Shown here: positions 56,286 to 64,000 of the stretch, in pieces | Position numbering within the stretch: the first letter of the stretch is position 1 | Layout: every line of letters starts with the position of its first letter | The notes under the pieces: model-generated | What the model was told of the DNA's origin: nothing | What the model saw: only the letters and a program-made list of their open reading frames with translations | Database searches by the model: none | Made by a program: the position numbers and the translations under genes | NCBI RefSeq assembly: GCF_019669925.1 | Contig: NZ_AP019779.1 | Location: forward strand, 1,689,001-1,753,000 | Reading direction: 5' to 3' | Origin: Methanobrevibacter arboriphilus | GTDB lineage: Archaea; Methanobacteriota; Methanobacteria; Methanobacteriales; Methanobacteriaceae | Length of the DNA stretch: 64,000 bases

Positions 56286-57938
56286 ATGGCTGATAAAAAG
56301 TTTATCGAAGCATTAAATAAAAAATTCAAAGAAGATCCTGAAGAAAAAACCACTACTTTTTATAATTTAGGTGGATGGAAACAATCTGAAAGGAAAACTG
56401 AATTTGCTAACGCAGGTAAAGAAATTGCCGAAAAAAGAGGTATTCCTCAATATAACCCAGATGTAGGTTCTCCATTAGGACAAAGAGCATTAATGCCTTA
56501 CCAAGTATCTACAACTGACACTTATGTTGAAGGGGACGATTTCCATTTTGTTAATAATGCTGCTATCCAACAAATGTGGGATGACATCAGAAGAACTGTT
56601 ATTGTAGGATTAAACACTGCACACAATGTTCTTGAAAAAAGATTAGGTATGGAAGTTACTCCTGAAACAATTACTGAATATTTAGAAACTGTTAACCACG
56701 CTATGCCTGGTGCTGCTGTTGTACAAGAGCACATGGTTGAAACTAACCCATCACTCGTAGCTGACAGTTATGTAAAAGTATTTACTGGTGATGATGAATT
56801 AGCTGATGAAATTGACAGTGCATTTGTTTTAGACATTAACAAAGAGTTCCCAGAAGACCAAGCTGAAGCTTTAAAAGCTGAAGTTGGTGATAAAGTATGG
56901 CAAGCTGTAAGAATTCCGACTATTGTTGGAAGAGTTTGTGATGGTGGTACTACTTCCAGATGGTCTGCTATGCAAATTGGTATGTCAATGATTTCTGCTT
57001 ATAATCAATGTGCTGGTGAAGGAGCTACTGGTGACTTTGCTTACGCATCTAAACATGCAGAAGTTATACATATGGGTACTTACTTACCAGTTAGAAGAGC
57101 AAGAGCAGAAAATGAACCTGGTGGAATTGCATTTGGTTTCTTAGCTGATATGGTTCAATCTACAAGAGTTAACCCTGATGATCCAGTTAGATCTGCTTTA
57201 GATGTAGTAGCTGCTGGAGCTGCTTTATACGACCAAATTTGGTTAGGTTCTTACATGTCTGGTGGTGTTGGATTTACTCAATACGCATCTGCAGCTTATA
57301 CTGACAATATTCTTGACGATTTCTTATACTATGGTAAAGAATATGTCGAAGACAAATTTGGAATATGTGAAGCTCCAAACAACATGGACACTGTTCTTGA
57401 TGTAGGTTCTGAAGTAACTTTCTATGGATTAGAACAATACGAAGAATATCCTGCATTACTTGAAACCCAATTCGGTGGTTCTCAAAGAGCATCTGTTGTT
57501 TCAGCCGCTGCTGGTTGTGCAACAGCTTTCGCTACTGGAAACTCCCAAACTGGTTTAAGCGCATGGTATTTATCTATGTACTTACACAAAGAACAACACT
57601 CTAGATTAGGATTCTATGGTTACGATTTACAAGATCAATGTGGTGCATCCAACGTATTCTCTATAAGAAATGACGAAGGATTACCAGTTGAAATGAGAGG
57701 ACCAAACTATCCTAACTATGCAATGAATGTAGGACACCAAGGTGAATACGCAGGTATTTCACAAGCTCCTCATTCAGCTCGTGGAGATGCATTTGCATTT
57801 AACCCATTGGTTAAAATCGCATTTGCTGATCAAAACTTAAGTTTCGACTTCTCCCAACCTCGTGCTGAAATTGCAAAAGGTGCATTAAGAGAATTCATGC
57901 CAGATGGTGAAAGATCTCTAATTATACCAGCTAAATAG
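56286..57938 (+). CDS. mcrA: Methyl-coenzyme M reductase, alpha subunit
   Basis: Catalytic alpha subunit, 550 aa, colinear with the Methanothermobacter marburgensis protein. The known modification sites fall at exactly the same numbers: His257 ([10 protein letters not shown]), Arg271 ([13 protein letters not shown]), Gln400 (FGGSQRAS), Gly445 ([10 protein letters not shown], thioglycine) and Cys452 (DLQDQCG). The F430 axial Gln lies in the N-terminal part. It starts 15 nt after mcrG behind AAGGAGAGG. The stop codon is inside a terminator hairpin. Highly expressed codon pattern. Confidence 0.99.
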   Translation: MADKKFIEALNKKFKEDPEEKTTTFYNLGGWKQSERKTEFANAGKEIAEKRGIPQYNPDVGSPLGQRALMPYQVSTTDTYVEGDDFHFVNNAAIQQMWDDIRRTVIVGLNTAHNVLEKRLGMEVTPETITEYLETVNHAMPGAAVVQEHMVETNPSLVADSYVKVFTGDDELADEIDSAFVLDINKEFPEDQAEALKAEVGDKVWQAVRIPTIVGRVCDGGTTSRWSAMQIGMSMISAYNQCAGEGATGDFAYASKHAEVIHMGTYLPVRRARAENEPGGIAFGFLADMVQSTRVNPDDPVRSALDVVAAGAALYDQIWLGSYMSGGVGFTQYASAAYTDNILDDFLYYGKEYVEDKFGICEAPNNMDTVLDVGSEVTFYGLEQYEEYPALLETQFGGSQRASVVSAAAGCATAFATGNSQTGLSAWYLSMYLHKEQHSRLGFYGYDLQDQCGASNVFSIRNDEGLPVEMRGPNYPNYAMNVGHQGEYAGISQAPHSARGDAFAFNPLVKIAFADQNLSFDFSQPRAEIAKGALREFMPDGERSLIIPAK

Positions 57939-57955
57939 GTGTTTTAACACCTATT
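57934..57955 (+). terminator. Hairpin terminator at the end of mcrA
   Basis: AATAGGTG pairs with CACCTATT around TTTTAA (the stem can extend inward by two pairs), followed by ATTTTTTATTTTTTT. The stem includes the TAG stop codon of mcrA (57936-57938). It should end most mcr transcripts, separating mcr from mtr. Confidence 0.75.
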
Positions 57956-58182
57956 ATTTTTTATTTTTTTGTTAGTTGTTTAATTCATGATTTGAGAGAG
58001 TTAAGACATTAATTATCATTATTATCATTATGTTTCATAAATTGAAAAATTTAAAACTTATAAATTAATCATAGTAAATTTTAATCTTAGTAAATTAATA
58101 ATAATAGACAACTATTAACTAATAAAAAATATTATATTTATTAAATAATCAATTTAATAAAAACTAAGGAGGAAAAGAAAAT

Positions 58183-59073
58183 ATGGACCCTATAACATTA
58201 GGTGTTGTTGCATTGATGGGTGCAGCTGCAACTATAGCTGGAACTTCTGAAGATTTAGAATCTGATGTTGGTTCCATGAGTAATCCAAACTCACAAGTTC
58301 AGCTAGCTCCTCAAATGGGACATTTACACCGATTTATTAATAAGGCTGTTTCTGGTGAACCAGTTGCATATGGTGCTTGGTGTGGTATCGCAGGTTCTAT
58401 AGCATTTGTTTTGATTTCACCAATGTTTAACTTTAATTTAATGCCTATTGTAGGAATTGCTATTGGTGCAACTATTGCTGCTTTAGTACATGTTGTATAC
58501 TCAGTAACAGCACATATGGGACGGATTGTAAGTCAATCTCAGTTTGAGCAGCCATTATTTATGGATGCTTTAACCCAAGCTTTAGGACCTATTGCAGGTC
58601 ATGGTTTTATAACTACCTTTTGTATTGTAAGTATATCTTACTTAATGACTATACCTCTTAATGGAACTCCATTACACGTTTTCCCATTACCGCTTCTTGC
58701 TGTTTTATGGGGGATAACTATTGGTGCTATTGGTTCTTCTACTGGGGATGTTGCTTATGGTGCAGAAAGAGAATACCAACAATATCCATTTGGTGGAGGT
58801 ATTCCTGTAGCTATTCATGGTGATATAGTAACTAAGTCTGAACTTGGTGCAAGAAATTCTATTGATACTGTTAACTTTTGTGCGAAATTTGGTGGACCAT
58901 TAACTGGTTTTTGTTTTGGTGCTATTGTATTTTTAAGTTTCTGGATAACCGTAGTATTTGGGTTAGTCGGAGGATTAATTGCAGGCTTGATTATAGTTAT
59001 TCTTCTTATTATTATGAATGAAAGACTTGAAAACTTTGCCAGAACTAAATATGGACCATATAAGGAAGATTAA
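58183..59073 (+). CDS. mtrE: Tetrahydromethanopterin S-methyltransferase subunit E
   Basis: Membrane subunit of the Na+-pumping Mtr complex, which moves the methyl group from methyl-tetrahydromethanopterin to coenzyme M. 296 aa with about seven membrane segments: [79 protein letters not shown]. It forms the membrane part with C and D. AAGGAGG precedes the ATG. First gene of mtrEDCBAFGH; 244 nt and a terminator separate it from mcrA, so it has its own promoter or receives read-through. Confidence 0.97.
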   Translation: MDPITLGVVALMGAAATIAGTSEDLESDVGSMSNPNSQVQLAPQMGHLHRFINKAVSGEPVAYGAWCGIAGSIAFVLISPMFNFNLMPIVGIAIGATIAALVHVVYSVTAHMGRIVSQSQFEQPLFMDALTQALGPIAGHGFITTFCIVSISYLMTIPLNGTPLHVFPLPLLAVLWGITIGAIGSSTGDVAYGAEREYQQYPFGGGIPVAIHGDIVTKSELGARNSIDTVNFCAKFGGPLTGFCFGAIVFLSFWITVVFGLVGGLIAGLIIVILLIIMNERLENFARTKYGPYKED

Positions 59074-59086
59074 GGAGGTTTCATTT

Positions 59087-59791
59087 ATGGATCCAATAAG
59101 TTTAATATTATTTATAACAGTTGGAGGAATCCTCATTGGTGGAGGTGTACACTTCATACCAGTAGGAGGAGCTCCTGCAGCTATGGCAACAGCTACTGGT
59201 GTAGGAACTGGTACAGCAATGCTCGCAGCGGGTGCTGGGTTAACTGGTTTAATCACTGCAGCAGCTATGACTGGTCAGCCATGGTATATCATTGCAATCG
59301 CTGGTGCAGTAGGTGCAATGATGATGATTGGAATAACTATGCTAATTGCAAATATTATTTATATTTTCGGTGTTGGTGTTGTACCTTCTTCTGCTAAAGT
59401 TGAAGTTGACCCAATAACTGGTAGAAATCAAGAAAAATATGTTACTTCTGGTACTGAAGGGCATGGTATTCCTACTGTTTGTTTTGTAAGTGGTATCATC
59501 GGTGGTTTACTCGGTGGTGCTGGTGGTGGACTTGTTTACTATGGTATTAATATTGCAATGACTGAAGGAAGCTTTGTAACTGATCCTGCTATAACTGCAG
59601 GTTTAGCTGCTATTCTTGCAGTTGGTGTATTCTTTATAAATTCAGTAATTGCTTCTTATAATATTGGTGGTACTATTGAAGGTTTCCACGACCCTAAATT
59701 TAAAAGAATTGGTACTGGTATACTTGCTTGTGCTATTGCTTCTATTATAATGAGTGTATTTGCTATTGTTTTAACTGGAGGTGTTGCATAA
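59087..59791 (+). CDS. mtrD: Tetrahydromethanopterin S-methyltransferase subunit D
   Basis: 234-aa membrane subunit thought to line the Na+ path together with C and E. It opens [20 protein letters not shown], then [20 protein letters not shown], and keeps the loop [20 protein letters not shown] followed by [20 protein letters not shown]. The start is ATG 59087, after AAGGAGG (59072-59078), 13 nt after the mtrE stop; the longer frame from 59018 overlaps mtrE and is rejected. It overlaps mtrC by one nucleotide. Confidence 0.97.
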   Translation: MDPISLILFITVGGILIGGGVHFIPVGGAPAAMATATGVGTGTAMLAAGAGLTGLITAAAMTGQPWYIIAIAGAVGAMMMIGITMLIANIIYIFGVGVVPSSAKVEVDPITGRNQEKYVTSGTEGHGIPTVCFVSGIIGGLLGGAGGGLVYYGINIAMTEGSFVTDPAITAGLAAILAVGVFFINSVIASYNIGGTIEGFHDPKFKRIGTGILACAIASIIMSVFAIVLTGGVA

Positions 59792-60630
59792 TGTCAGCAG
59801 CTGGTGGAGGACCATCTGGTGGTGCAATTGGTGCTGAAAAATTGCTTCTTTTAGGAATAGTTGGAGGCCTTGTTGGAATTTATTTAGTCCAATTTAACCC
59901 AGTTTTCGGTCCTGTTTTAGCAGCTCTTGGTGGGGTCTGTGCTATAGTATGGGGTGCAGATGCTATTCGTAGAGTTGCAAGTTACGGTTTAGGTACTGGT
60001 GTACCTTCTATCGGATATATGTCTCTTTCAATAGGTATTATCGGTGCATTAGCTGGTATTGCTTTAGTATCTCTTTCTTTTGCTAGTGGACTTGGAATTT
60101 TAGGACCAATCATTGCTTTAATTCTTTCAATGGTTTTAGGTCTTATTATTGGTGTAATAGCAAAGAAGATTGTTGGAATGAAAATACCAGTACTTGAAAG
60201 ATGTACTGCTGAAATTTCAGGTGCTGCTGGTTTGTCTGTCTTAGCATTCTCTGCAACTCTTGCAGGAACCTATAATATTGATGGAATTCTTACTTCTGTT
60301 GTAGCTCCTGGATTCATTGCTTTATTCTTTATAATGAATACTATGGCTATACAACATCCATTTAATGCATGTTTAGGTCCTAATGAGAACCAAGTTAGAA
60401 CTCTTAAATTAGCTGCATCTACAGCATTTTTAGCTATGTTTATCACTGGAATTTTAACTATTATTAACCCTGTTCCTAATATGTGGATGGGAATTCCTGT
60501 ATGGGTAGCTGTAATTATTGTTGCTGCAATTGGTTGGATAATATCTATCAGAGCATACATTAAAGCATCATTCAATGAAGCTGCATCTGTCAAATGGTCT
60601 GGATTATGGCCTAAGGTTGAAGAACAATAG
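59791..60630 (+). CDS. mtrC: Tetrahydromethanopterin S-methyltransferase subunit C
   Basis: 279-aa integral membrane subunit: [79 protein letters not shown], then [20 protein letters not shown]. About eight hydrophobic segments. Its ATG shares the A of the mtrD stop codon (TAATG), and its ribosome-binding site GGAGGTG (59778-59784) is within mtrD, so translation is coupled. Confidence 0.97.
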   Translation: MSAAGGGPSGGAIGAEKLLLLGIVGGLVGIYLVQFNPVFGPVLAALGGVCAIVWGADAIRRVASYGLGTGVPSIGYMSLSIGIIGALAGIALVSLSFASGLGILGPIIALILSMVLGLIIGVIAKKIVGMKIPVLERCTAEISGAAGLSVLAFSATLAGTYNIDGILTSVVAPGFIALFFIMNTMAIQHPFNACLGPNENQVRTLKLAASTAFLAMFITGILTIINPVPNMWMGIPVWVAVIIVAAIGWIISIRAYIKASFNEAASVKWSGLWPKVEEQ

Positions 60631-60641
60631 GGGGAGAAAAT

Positions 60642-60968
60642 ATGGAAATGTTACCTTTAATTAAAATTGTTCCTGAGTACAGCTTAACTCTCGATCCCTC
60701 TACTGGGATAGTTGGGGCTGCTTTAGGAAGAGAAGTTTTAGTACTCTCTATGGATGATATAAACAATGAAATAACTGATTTAGAGGCTGCAGCAGACGAT
60801 TTAATGAATTCACTAGATCCAAACACTGTTTCTCGAGGATCCTATCCTGGAAGAGAAGGTGCCTATGCTACTGCCGGTATGCTTACAAACATGGTGTATG
60901 GATTCTTAATAGCTTTATTTGTTTTAATAGCTGCAATTCCTCTACTCGTTAATCTGGGGGTTTTATGA
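60642..60968 (+). CDS. mtrB: Tetrahydromethanopterin S-methyltransferase subunit B
   Basis: 108 aa: a cytoplasmic domain [20 protein letters not shown] and [20 protein letters not shown], then one C-terminal membrane helix [20 protein letters not shown]. It anchors within the Mtr stalk with A, F and G. GGGGGAG precedes the ATG. It overlaps the mtrA start by four nucleotides (ATGA). Confidence 0.96.
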   Translation: MEMLPLIKIVPEYSLTLDPSTGIVGAALGREVLVLSMDDINNEITDLEAAADDLMNSLDPNTVSRGSYPGREGAYATAGMLTNMVYGFLIALFVLIAAIPLLVNLGVL

Positions 60969-61693
60969 TGGTGGATAAAAAATCACCTGCAGAAGGATGG
61001 CCAATAATCAATGGAGATTATATTGCTGGAGACCCTGAGAGTCCTGTTGCTGTTACAACTTTAGGTTCTCACAATGAAGATGTTCCTGCTAACGCTGGTG
61101 CAGCTATTGCTGGACCTTGTAAAACAGAGAATCTCGGTATTGAGAAAGTTGTAGCTAATATAATATCAAACCCTAACATTAGATTTTTAATATTATGTGG
61201 GTCTGAAGTTCAAGGACACATTACAGGTCAAAGTTTTGAAGCATTGCATCAAAATGGTGTAGACCCAGAAAAAAGAAGTATAATGGGTGCTACTGGAGCT
61301 ATTCCCTATGTTGAAAACATTCCTGATGAAGGAATTGAAAGATTCCAATCTCAACTTGAGATTGTCAACATGATCGATGTGGAAGATGCTGGTGCAATTG
61401 AAGCTAAAGTTAAAGAATGTATTGAAAAAGATCCTGGTGCTTTCGAAGAGGAAGCTTATGTAATTTCTCTTGATGATAGTGGAGATGAAGAGGATGAGGG
61501 TGAAGAAGTTCGCCCAGTTGCTCCTGAAACTGCTTTAATTGAGGCAAGGATGAGAAACATTCAAACTCAAATTAAAATGATTGGTGCTGTACAAAGAAAT
61601 TTTGCTGGTAATTATTCTGGTAAAGTTCAAGGTATTATGATAGGACTAATCTTTACTTTGGTAGTTGGATGTTTATTCCTAGGATTTATATAA
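60965..61693 (+). CDS. mtrA: Tetrahydromethanopterin S-methyltransferase subunit A (corrinoid protein)
   Basis: 242 aa. It carries the 5-hydroxybenzimidazolylcobamide that accepts the methyl group; its ligand histidine lies in [16 protein letters not shown] (about residue 86). Other segments are [40 protein letters not shown] and [20 protein letters not shown]. An acidic linker and a C-terminal helix ([20 protein letters not shown]) anchor it in the membrane. The start is ATG 60965 or the adjacent ATG 60968. Confidence 0.97.
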   Translation: MMVDKKSPAEGWPIINGDYIAGDPESPVAVTTLGSHNEDVPANAGAAIAGPCKTENLGIEKVVANIISNPNIRFLILCGSEVQGHITGQSFEALHQNGVDPEKRSIMGATGAIPYVENIPDEGIERFQSQLEIVNMIDVEDAGAIEAKVKECIEKDPGAFEEEAYVISLDDSGDEEDEGEEVRPVAPETALIEARMRNIQTQIKMIGAVQRNFAGNYSGKVQGIMIGLIFTLVVGCLFLGFI

Positions 61694-61705
61694 GGAGGTT
61701 TAATT

Positions 61706-61906
61706 ATGGTTAAGTTATCTAACAAACCAAACGTCCGTGGTATTAAAAATGTATCCGAAGATATACAATACAGATCTCAATTGATTGGAAGAGAAGGAAG
61801 ATTATTCGCAGGATTAATTTCAACAAGATTTACTGGGATTGGCTTAGGAATAGCTATTGCTTTTTTATTAGTTGTAGTAATCCCATATATAGCGAATTTG
61901 TTCTAA
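61706..61906 (+). CDS. mtrF: Tetrahydromethanopterin S-methyltransferase subunit F
   Basis: 66 aa: MVKLSNKPNVRGIKNVSEDI, QYRSQLIGREGRLFAGLIST, then one membrane helix GIGLGIAIAFLLVVVIPYIA. Small stalk subunit, homologous to the C-terminal part of MtrA. AAGGAGG precedes the ATG; 12 nt after mtrA. Confidence 0.95.
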   Translation: MVKLSNKPNVRGIKNVSEDIQYRSQLIGREGRLFAGLISTRFTGIGLGIAIAFLLVVVIPYIANLF

Positions 61907-61918
61907 GAGGTGTTATGA

Positions 61919-62161
61919 ATGTCTGAAGAAAATACAATACCTCGAGTACTTGTCTCTGCTGATGATTATAATAAATCTAATGAGAAATTAGATGAGATTG
62001 AAGAAAAAGTTGAGTTTACTCTTGGTGAATACTACCAAAGATTAGGTCAACAAACTGGTAGAGATGTTGGTATTTTATATGGTATAATAATAGGTCTTAT
62101 AATAATGGTTGTAGTTATGAAATATAATCTTTTACCATTACTATTAGGCGCATTACTCTAA
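61919..62161 (+). CDS. mtrG: Tetrahydromethanopterin S-methyltransferase subunit G
   Basis: 80 aa: [20 protein letters not shown], an amphipathic [20 protein letters not shown] helix, then a membrane helix [20 protein letters not shown]. Small stalk subunit of Mtr. GAGGTG lies upstream of the ATG; 12 nt after mtrF. Confidence 0.95.
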   Translation: MSEENTIPRVLVSADDYNKSNEKLDEIEEKVEFTLGEYYQRLGQQTGRDVGILYGIIIGLIIMVVVMKYNLLPLLLGALL

Positions 62162-62177
62162 GGATGGAGGATTATAA

Positions 62178-63110
62178 ATGTTTAGGTTTGATAAAGAACA
62201 AGAAGTATTGGATATAGCTGGCGTTAATATTGGAGGCCAGCCAGGAGAATATCCTACTGTTTTAGCAGGTACCATCTTTTATGGTGGACATAATATTATT
62301 AGTGATGAAAAAGCAGGTGTCTTTGATAAAGATGCTGCAGAAGAAAGAATTAAAACTATGGAAGAAATGATGGATGTCACTGGAAATCCTTGTTTAGTAC
62401 AAGTTTTCGGACAAACTGAAGAAGCTTTAGTTAAGTACTTAGAGTTTGTTGGAGACATTTCTGACGCTCCTTTCCTTATAGATTCTACTTCTGGTGAAGC
62501 AAGAATGGCTGGAGCAAAATATGCTACTGAAGCTGGATTATCTGAAAGAGCTATTTACAATTCAATTAACATGGCTGCAGAAGCTGAAGAAATTGAAGCT
62601 GTAAAAGAATCTGATATTTCTGCTTCTATTGTATTAGGTTTTAACCCAATGAATGCTACTATTGAAGGTAAAATTGGTATTTGGGAAGATGGTGATGGTA
62701 CCATCGATCAAGGTTTATTACAAATGTCTGAAGAATGTGGAATTACTAAGCCTTTAATGGATACTGCTGTTACTCCTCTTGGTCAAGGTGCTGGGGTTGC
62801 TGCAAGAACTTCCTTTGCTGTAAAAAGTAAATGGGGATTACCTGTAGGTTCTGGTATTCACAATGTGCCTTCTGCATGGGATTGGTTAAGAGAATACAAA
62901 AAAGAACATAAAGAAGCATGGCCTGTTTGTGATATTGGTTCTAACATTGTTCAGCAAATGGTAGGTGGAGACTTTGTTCTCTTTGGCCCTATTGAAAATG
63001 CTAAAATTGCTTTCCCTGCATGTGCAATGGCTGACATATTTATAGCTGAAGCTGCTAAAGATATGGGAACTGAACCTGTAGAAGACCATCCAATAAACAA
63101 AATGATATAA
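62178..63110 (+). CDS. mtrH: Tetrahydromethanopterin S-methyltransferase subunit H
   Basis: 310-aa soluble subunit that transfers the methyl group from methyl-tetrahydromethanopterin to the cob(I)amide of MtrA. TIM-barrel segments are FDKEQEVLDIAGVNIGGQPG, EYPTVLAGTIFYGGHNIISD, FLIDSTSGEARMAGAKYAT, SIVLGFNPMNATIEGKIGIW and TPLGQGAGVAARTSFAVKSK. GGAGG precedes the ATG. Last gene of the operon, followed by a hairpin terminator. Confidence 0.98.
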   Translation: MFRFDKEQEVLDIAGVNIGGQPGEYPTVLAGTIFYGGHNIISDEKAGVFDKDAAEERIKTMEEMMDVTGNPCLVQVFGQTEEALVKYLEFVGDISDAPFLIDSTSGEARMAGAKYATEAGLSERAIYNSINMAAEAEEIEAVKESDISASIVLGFNPMNATIEGKIGIWEDGDGTIDQGLLQMSEECGITKPLMDTAVTPLGQGAGVAARTSFAVKSKWGLPVGSGIHNVPSAWDWLREYKKEHKEAWPVCDIGSNIVQQMVGGDFVLFGPIENAKIAFPACAMADIFIAEAAKDMGTEPVEDHPINKMI

Positions 63111-63154
63111 GAATAATCTGTTCATAGTTTATTCTTTAACAAAACAATATACGA

Positions 63155-63177
63155 GGTTAGATGATTATCATCTAATC
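63155..63177 (+). terminator. Hairpin terminator after mtrH
   Basis: GGTTAGATGA pairs with TCATCTAATC (one G-U pair) around TTA, followed by TATCTTTTCTTTTTTTATT. It lies 45 nt after the mtrH stop codon and should end the mtr transcript. Confidence 0.75.
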
Positions 63178-63220
63178 TATCTTTTCTTTTTTTATTATTT
63201 TTAGTTTTTATAGCTTTTTA

Positions 63221-63296
63221 TTTCATAATACTTTTTATTTTATAATATTCTTTATTTCATAATACTTTTATTTCATAATATTTTTATTTCATAATA
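63221..63296. repeat. Five tandem copies of a 16-17-bp repeat
   Basis: The word ATTTCATAAT (once ATTTTATAAT) recurs at 63221, 63238, 63255, 63271 and 63287. It lies between the mtr terminator and the exchanger gene, in a 371-nt gap otherwise without features. Probably slippage-derived. Confidence 0.65.
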
Positions 63297-63481
63297 TTTT
63301 TATTTTTAATATCTTTTTATAAAATTTCTTTATATAAATTTAATATTATTTTTATAATTGACTTTTTTTTATACTTTCAATAACTTTATATGCTTGAAGA
63401 TGTATATTGATTGTATTTAGGGTTAAATATATGAGGATGTTCTAATATTTATTTATTTTTAATTTATATGGGGAAAATTGG

Positions 63482-64000
63482 ATGTTTGAGATTATATTGA
63501 TGTGTATTTTGCTTGTGGTGTCTTTATTAATTGTTATAAAGGCAGCAGATTTGTTTGTAGATCACATTGTTGAAATAGGGACTGCTTTGGGTGTATCTCA
63601 GATTCTTCTTGGTGTGACTGCTGCTGCAATTGGAACTTCTCTTCCAGAATTTGGATCTGCACTAATTGCTTCTTTAGGAGGTAATGCTGATATGGGTGTA
63701 GGTGTTGTTATAGGTTCTAATATATGGAATGTTGCTGGAATTCTTGGTATAACTGCTACTGTTACTGGTTTAGTACAGGCTGATAAAAAATCTATTAATC
63801 GGGATGGACTTATGGCTATAGTAACTGGAGTTGTATTGTTAGCTTTTATGTTATTTGGATACTTTACTGGTCAGCTTTTCATATCTGGTTTTGGTTCTAT
63901 AGTGATGATTGTTTTTTATATTTATTATATGAGAATTCTTATAAAGGATCAAGAAAAAGCTCAAAAAGATAAGATTAAAAAATTACCTAATAGTGAAGAA
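63482..64000 (+). CDS. Na+/Ca2+ exchanger family protein (partial, runs off the window)
   Basis: The first 173 codons are visible. It starts MFEIILMCILLVVSLLIVIK with a first membrane segment. The diagnostic alpha-1 repeat follows: GVTAAAIGTSLPEFGSALIA (about residues 47-66; G-T-S-x-P-E is the cation site), then VVIGSNIWNVAGILGITATV with the second conserved G-S-N. A hydrophilic loop begins near the window's end. The second alpha repeat is beyond it. It may exchange Na+ for Ca2+ or another cation. It lies downstream of the Na+-pumping Mtr operon. ATG 63482 has a weak site. Confidence 0.9.
   Translation, partial: MFEIILMCILLVVSLLIVIKAADLFVDHIVEIGTALGVSQILLGVTAAAIGTSLPEFGSALIASLGGNADMGVGVVIGSNIWNVAGILGITATVTGLVQADKKSINRDGLMAIVTGVVLLAFMLFGYFTGQLFISGFGSIVMIVFYIYYMRILIKDQEKAQKDKIKKLPNSEE

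Noticed and set aside
59018-59086. Longer mtrD starting at 59018
   Set aside because: It would overlap the end of mtrE, and ATG 59087 follows a strong AAGGAGG site and gives the usual N-terminus.
63219-63300. Regularly spaced repeats as a CRISPR array
   Set aside because: The period is only 16-17 bp with no spacers and low complexity, so it is a slippage repeat.

Overview
The window is a very AT-rich stretch of a hydrogenotrophic methanogen chromosome of the order Methanobacteriales, most probably Methanobrevibacter. The evidence is the gene set: the methyl-coenzyme M reductase operon mcrBDCGA followed by the methyltransferase operon mtrEDCBAFGH, F420 biosynthesis (cofG), methanopterin biosynthesis (mptA), four coenzyme M biosynthesis genes (comB, comC, comD, comE), archaeal Nop5/fibrillarin, an archaeal proteasome beta subunit, and a B-family DNA polymerase ending just after motif C, as in the split polymerase of Methanobacteriales. 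Ribosome-binding sites are mostly GAGGTG/GGTGAT-like, and several starts were moved to fit them.

Layout. 1-6.3 kb: two four-CBS-domain proteins, prephenate dehydratase, a membrane protein with an acidic Ser/Asp tail, a PsbP-like lipoprotein, coaBC. 7-14.3 kb: psmB, the CPSF-like termination nuclease (fttA), purM, then comC-comD-comE. 14.6-20.1 kb: a sugar-porter-type MFS transporter (minus), then npdG (F420:NADP oxidoreductase) next to an NADP-type secondary alcohol dehydrogenase, then a TetR regulator. 20.2-25.1 kb (minus): large fragment of split DNA polymerase B, an AI-2E-family permease, pyrK, pyrD. 25.4-33.5 kb: nop5-flpA, a strong hairpin RNA candidate, taw2, mptA, an unknown conserved protein, cofG, an Ncs6/TtuA-type tRNA thiolase. 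33.6-38.1 kb (minus): CNNM/CorC-type protein, zinc-ribbon protein, TraB-like protein, comB. 38.4-47 kb: unknown gene, mmp7, Lrp-type regulator with two small conserved genes, a secreted protein whose decayed paralogue fragment lies 2 kb away, a DegT/DnrJ aminotransferase, trm1. 47.2-50.4 kb: three tandem DUF4013 membrane proteins. 50.7-63.1 kb: mmp10, mcr operon, mtr operon. The window ends inside a Na+/Ca2+ exchanger-type gene.

How the genes work together. Mmp10 methylates an arginine of McrA; it is encoded just upstream of mcr, and the target Arg271 and the other known McrA modification sites are all present. Mtr pumps Na+ while making methyl-CoM, Mcr releases methane, and ComB-E supply coenzyme M, so this strain should not depend on external CoM (comA is not in the window). 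The npdG/alcohol dehydrogenase pair would let secondary alcohols or ethanol feed F420H2 to methanogenesis.

Most notable sequence-level observations: pheA has no canonical start codon and appears to start at ATA behind a good ribosome-binding site, and the next gene may start at ATT; an 88-nt hairpin RNA candidate has a correctly placed TATA box; a second three-way-junction-like fold lies between the alcohol dehydrogenase and the TetR gene; the palindrome-like motif AGTATTACT occurs around the hairpin RNA and upstream of mcr; the mcr leader carries alternative stems and a short upstream ORF. I saw no tRNA, rRNA, CRISPR array, intact insertion sequence or prophage.
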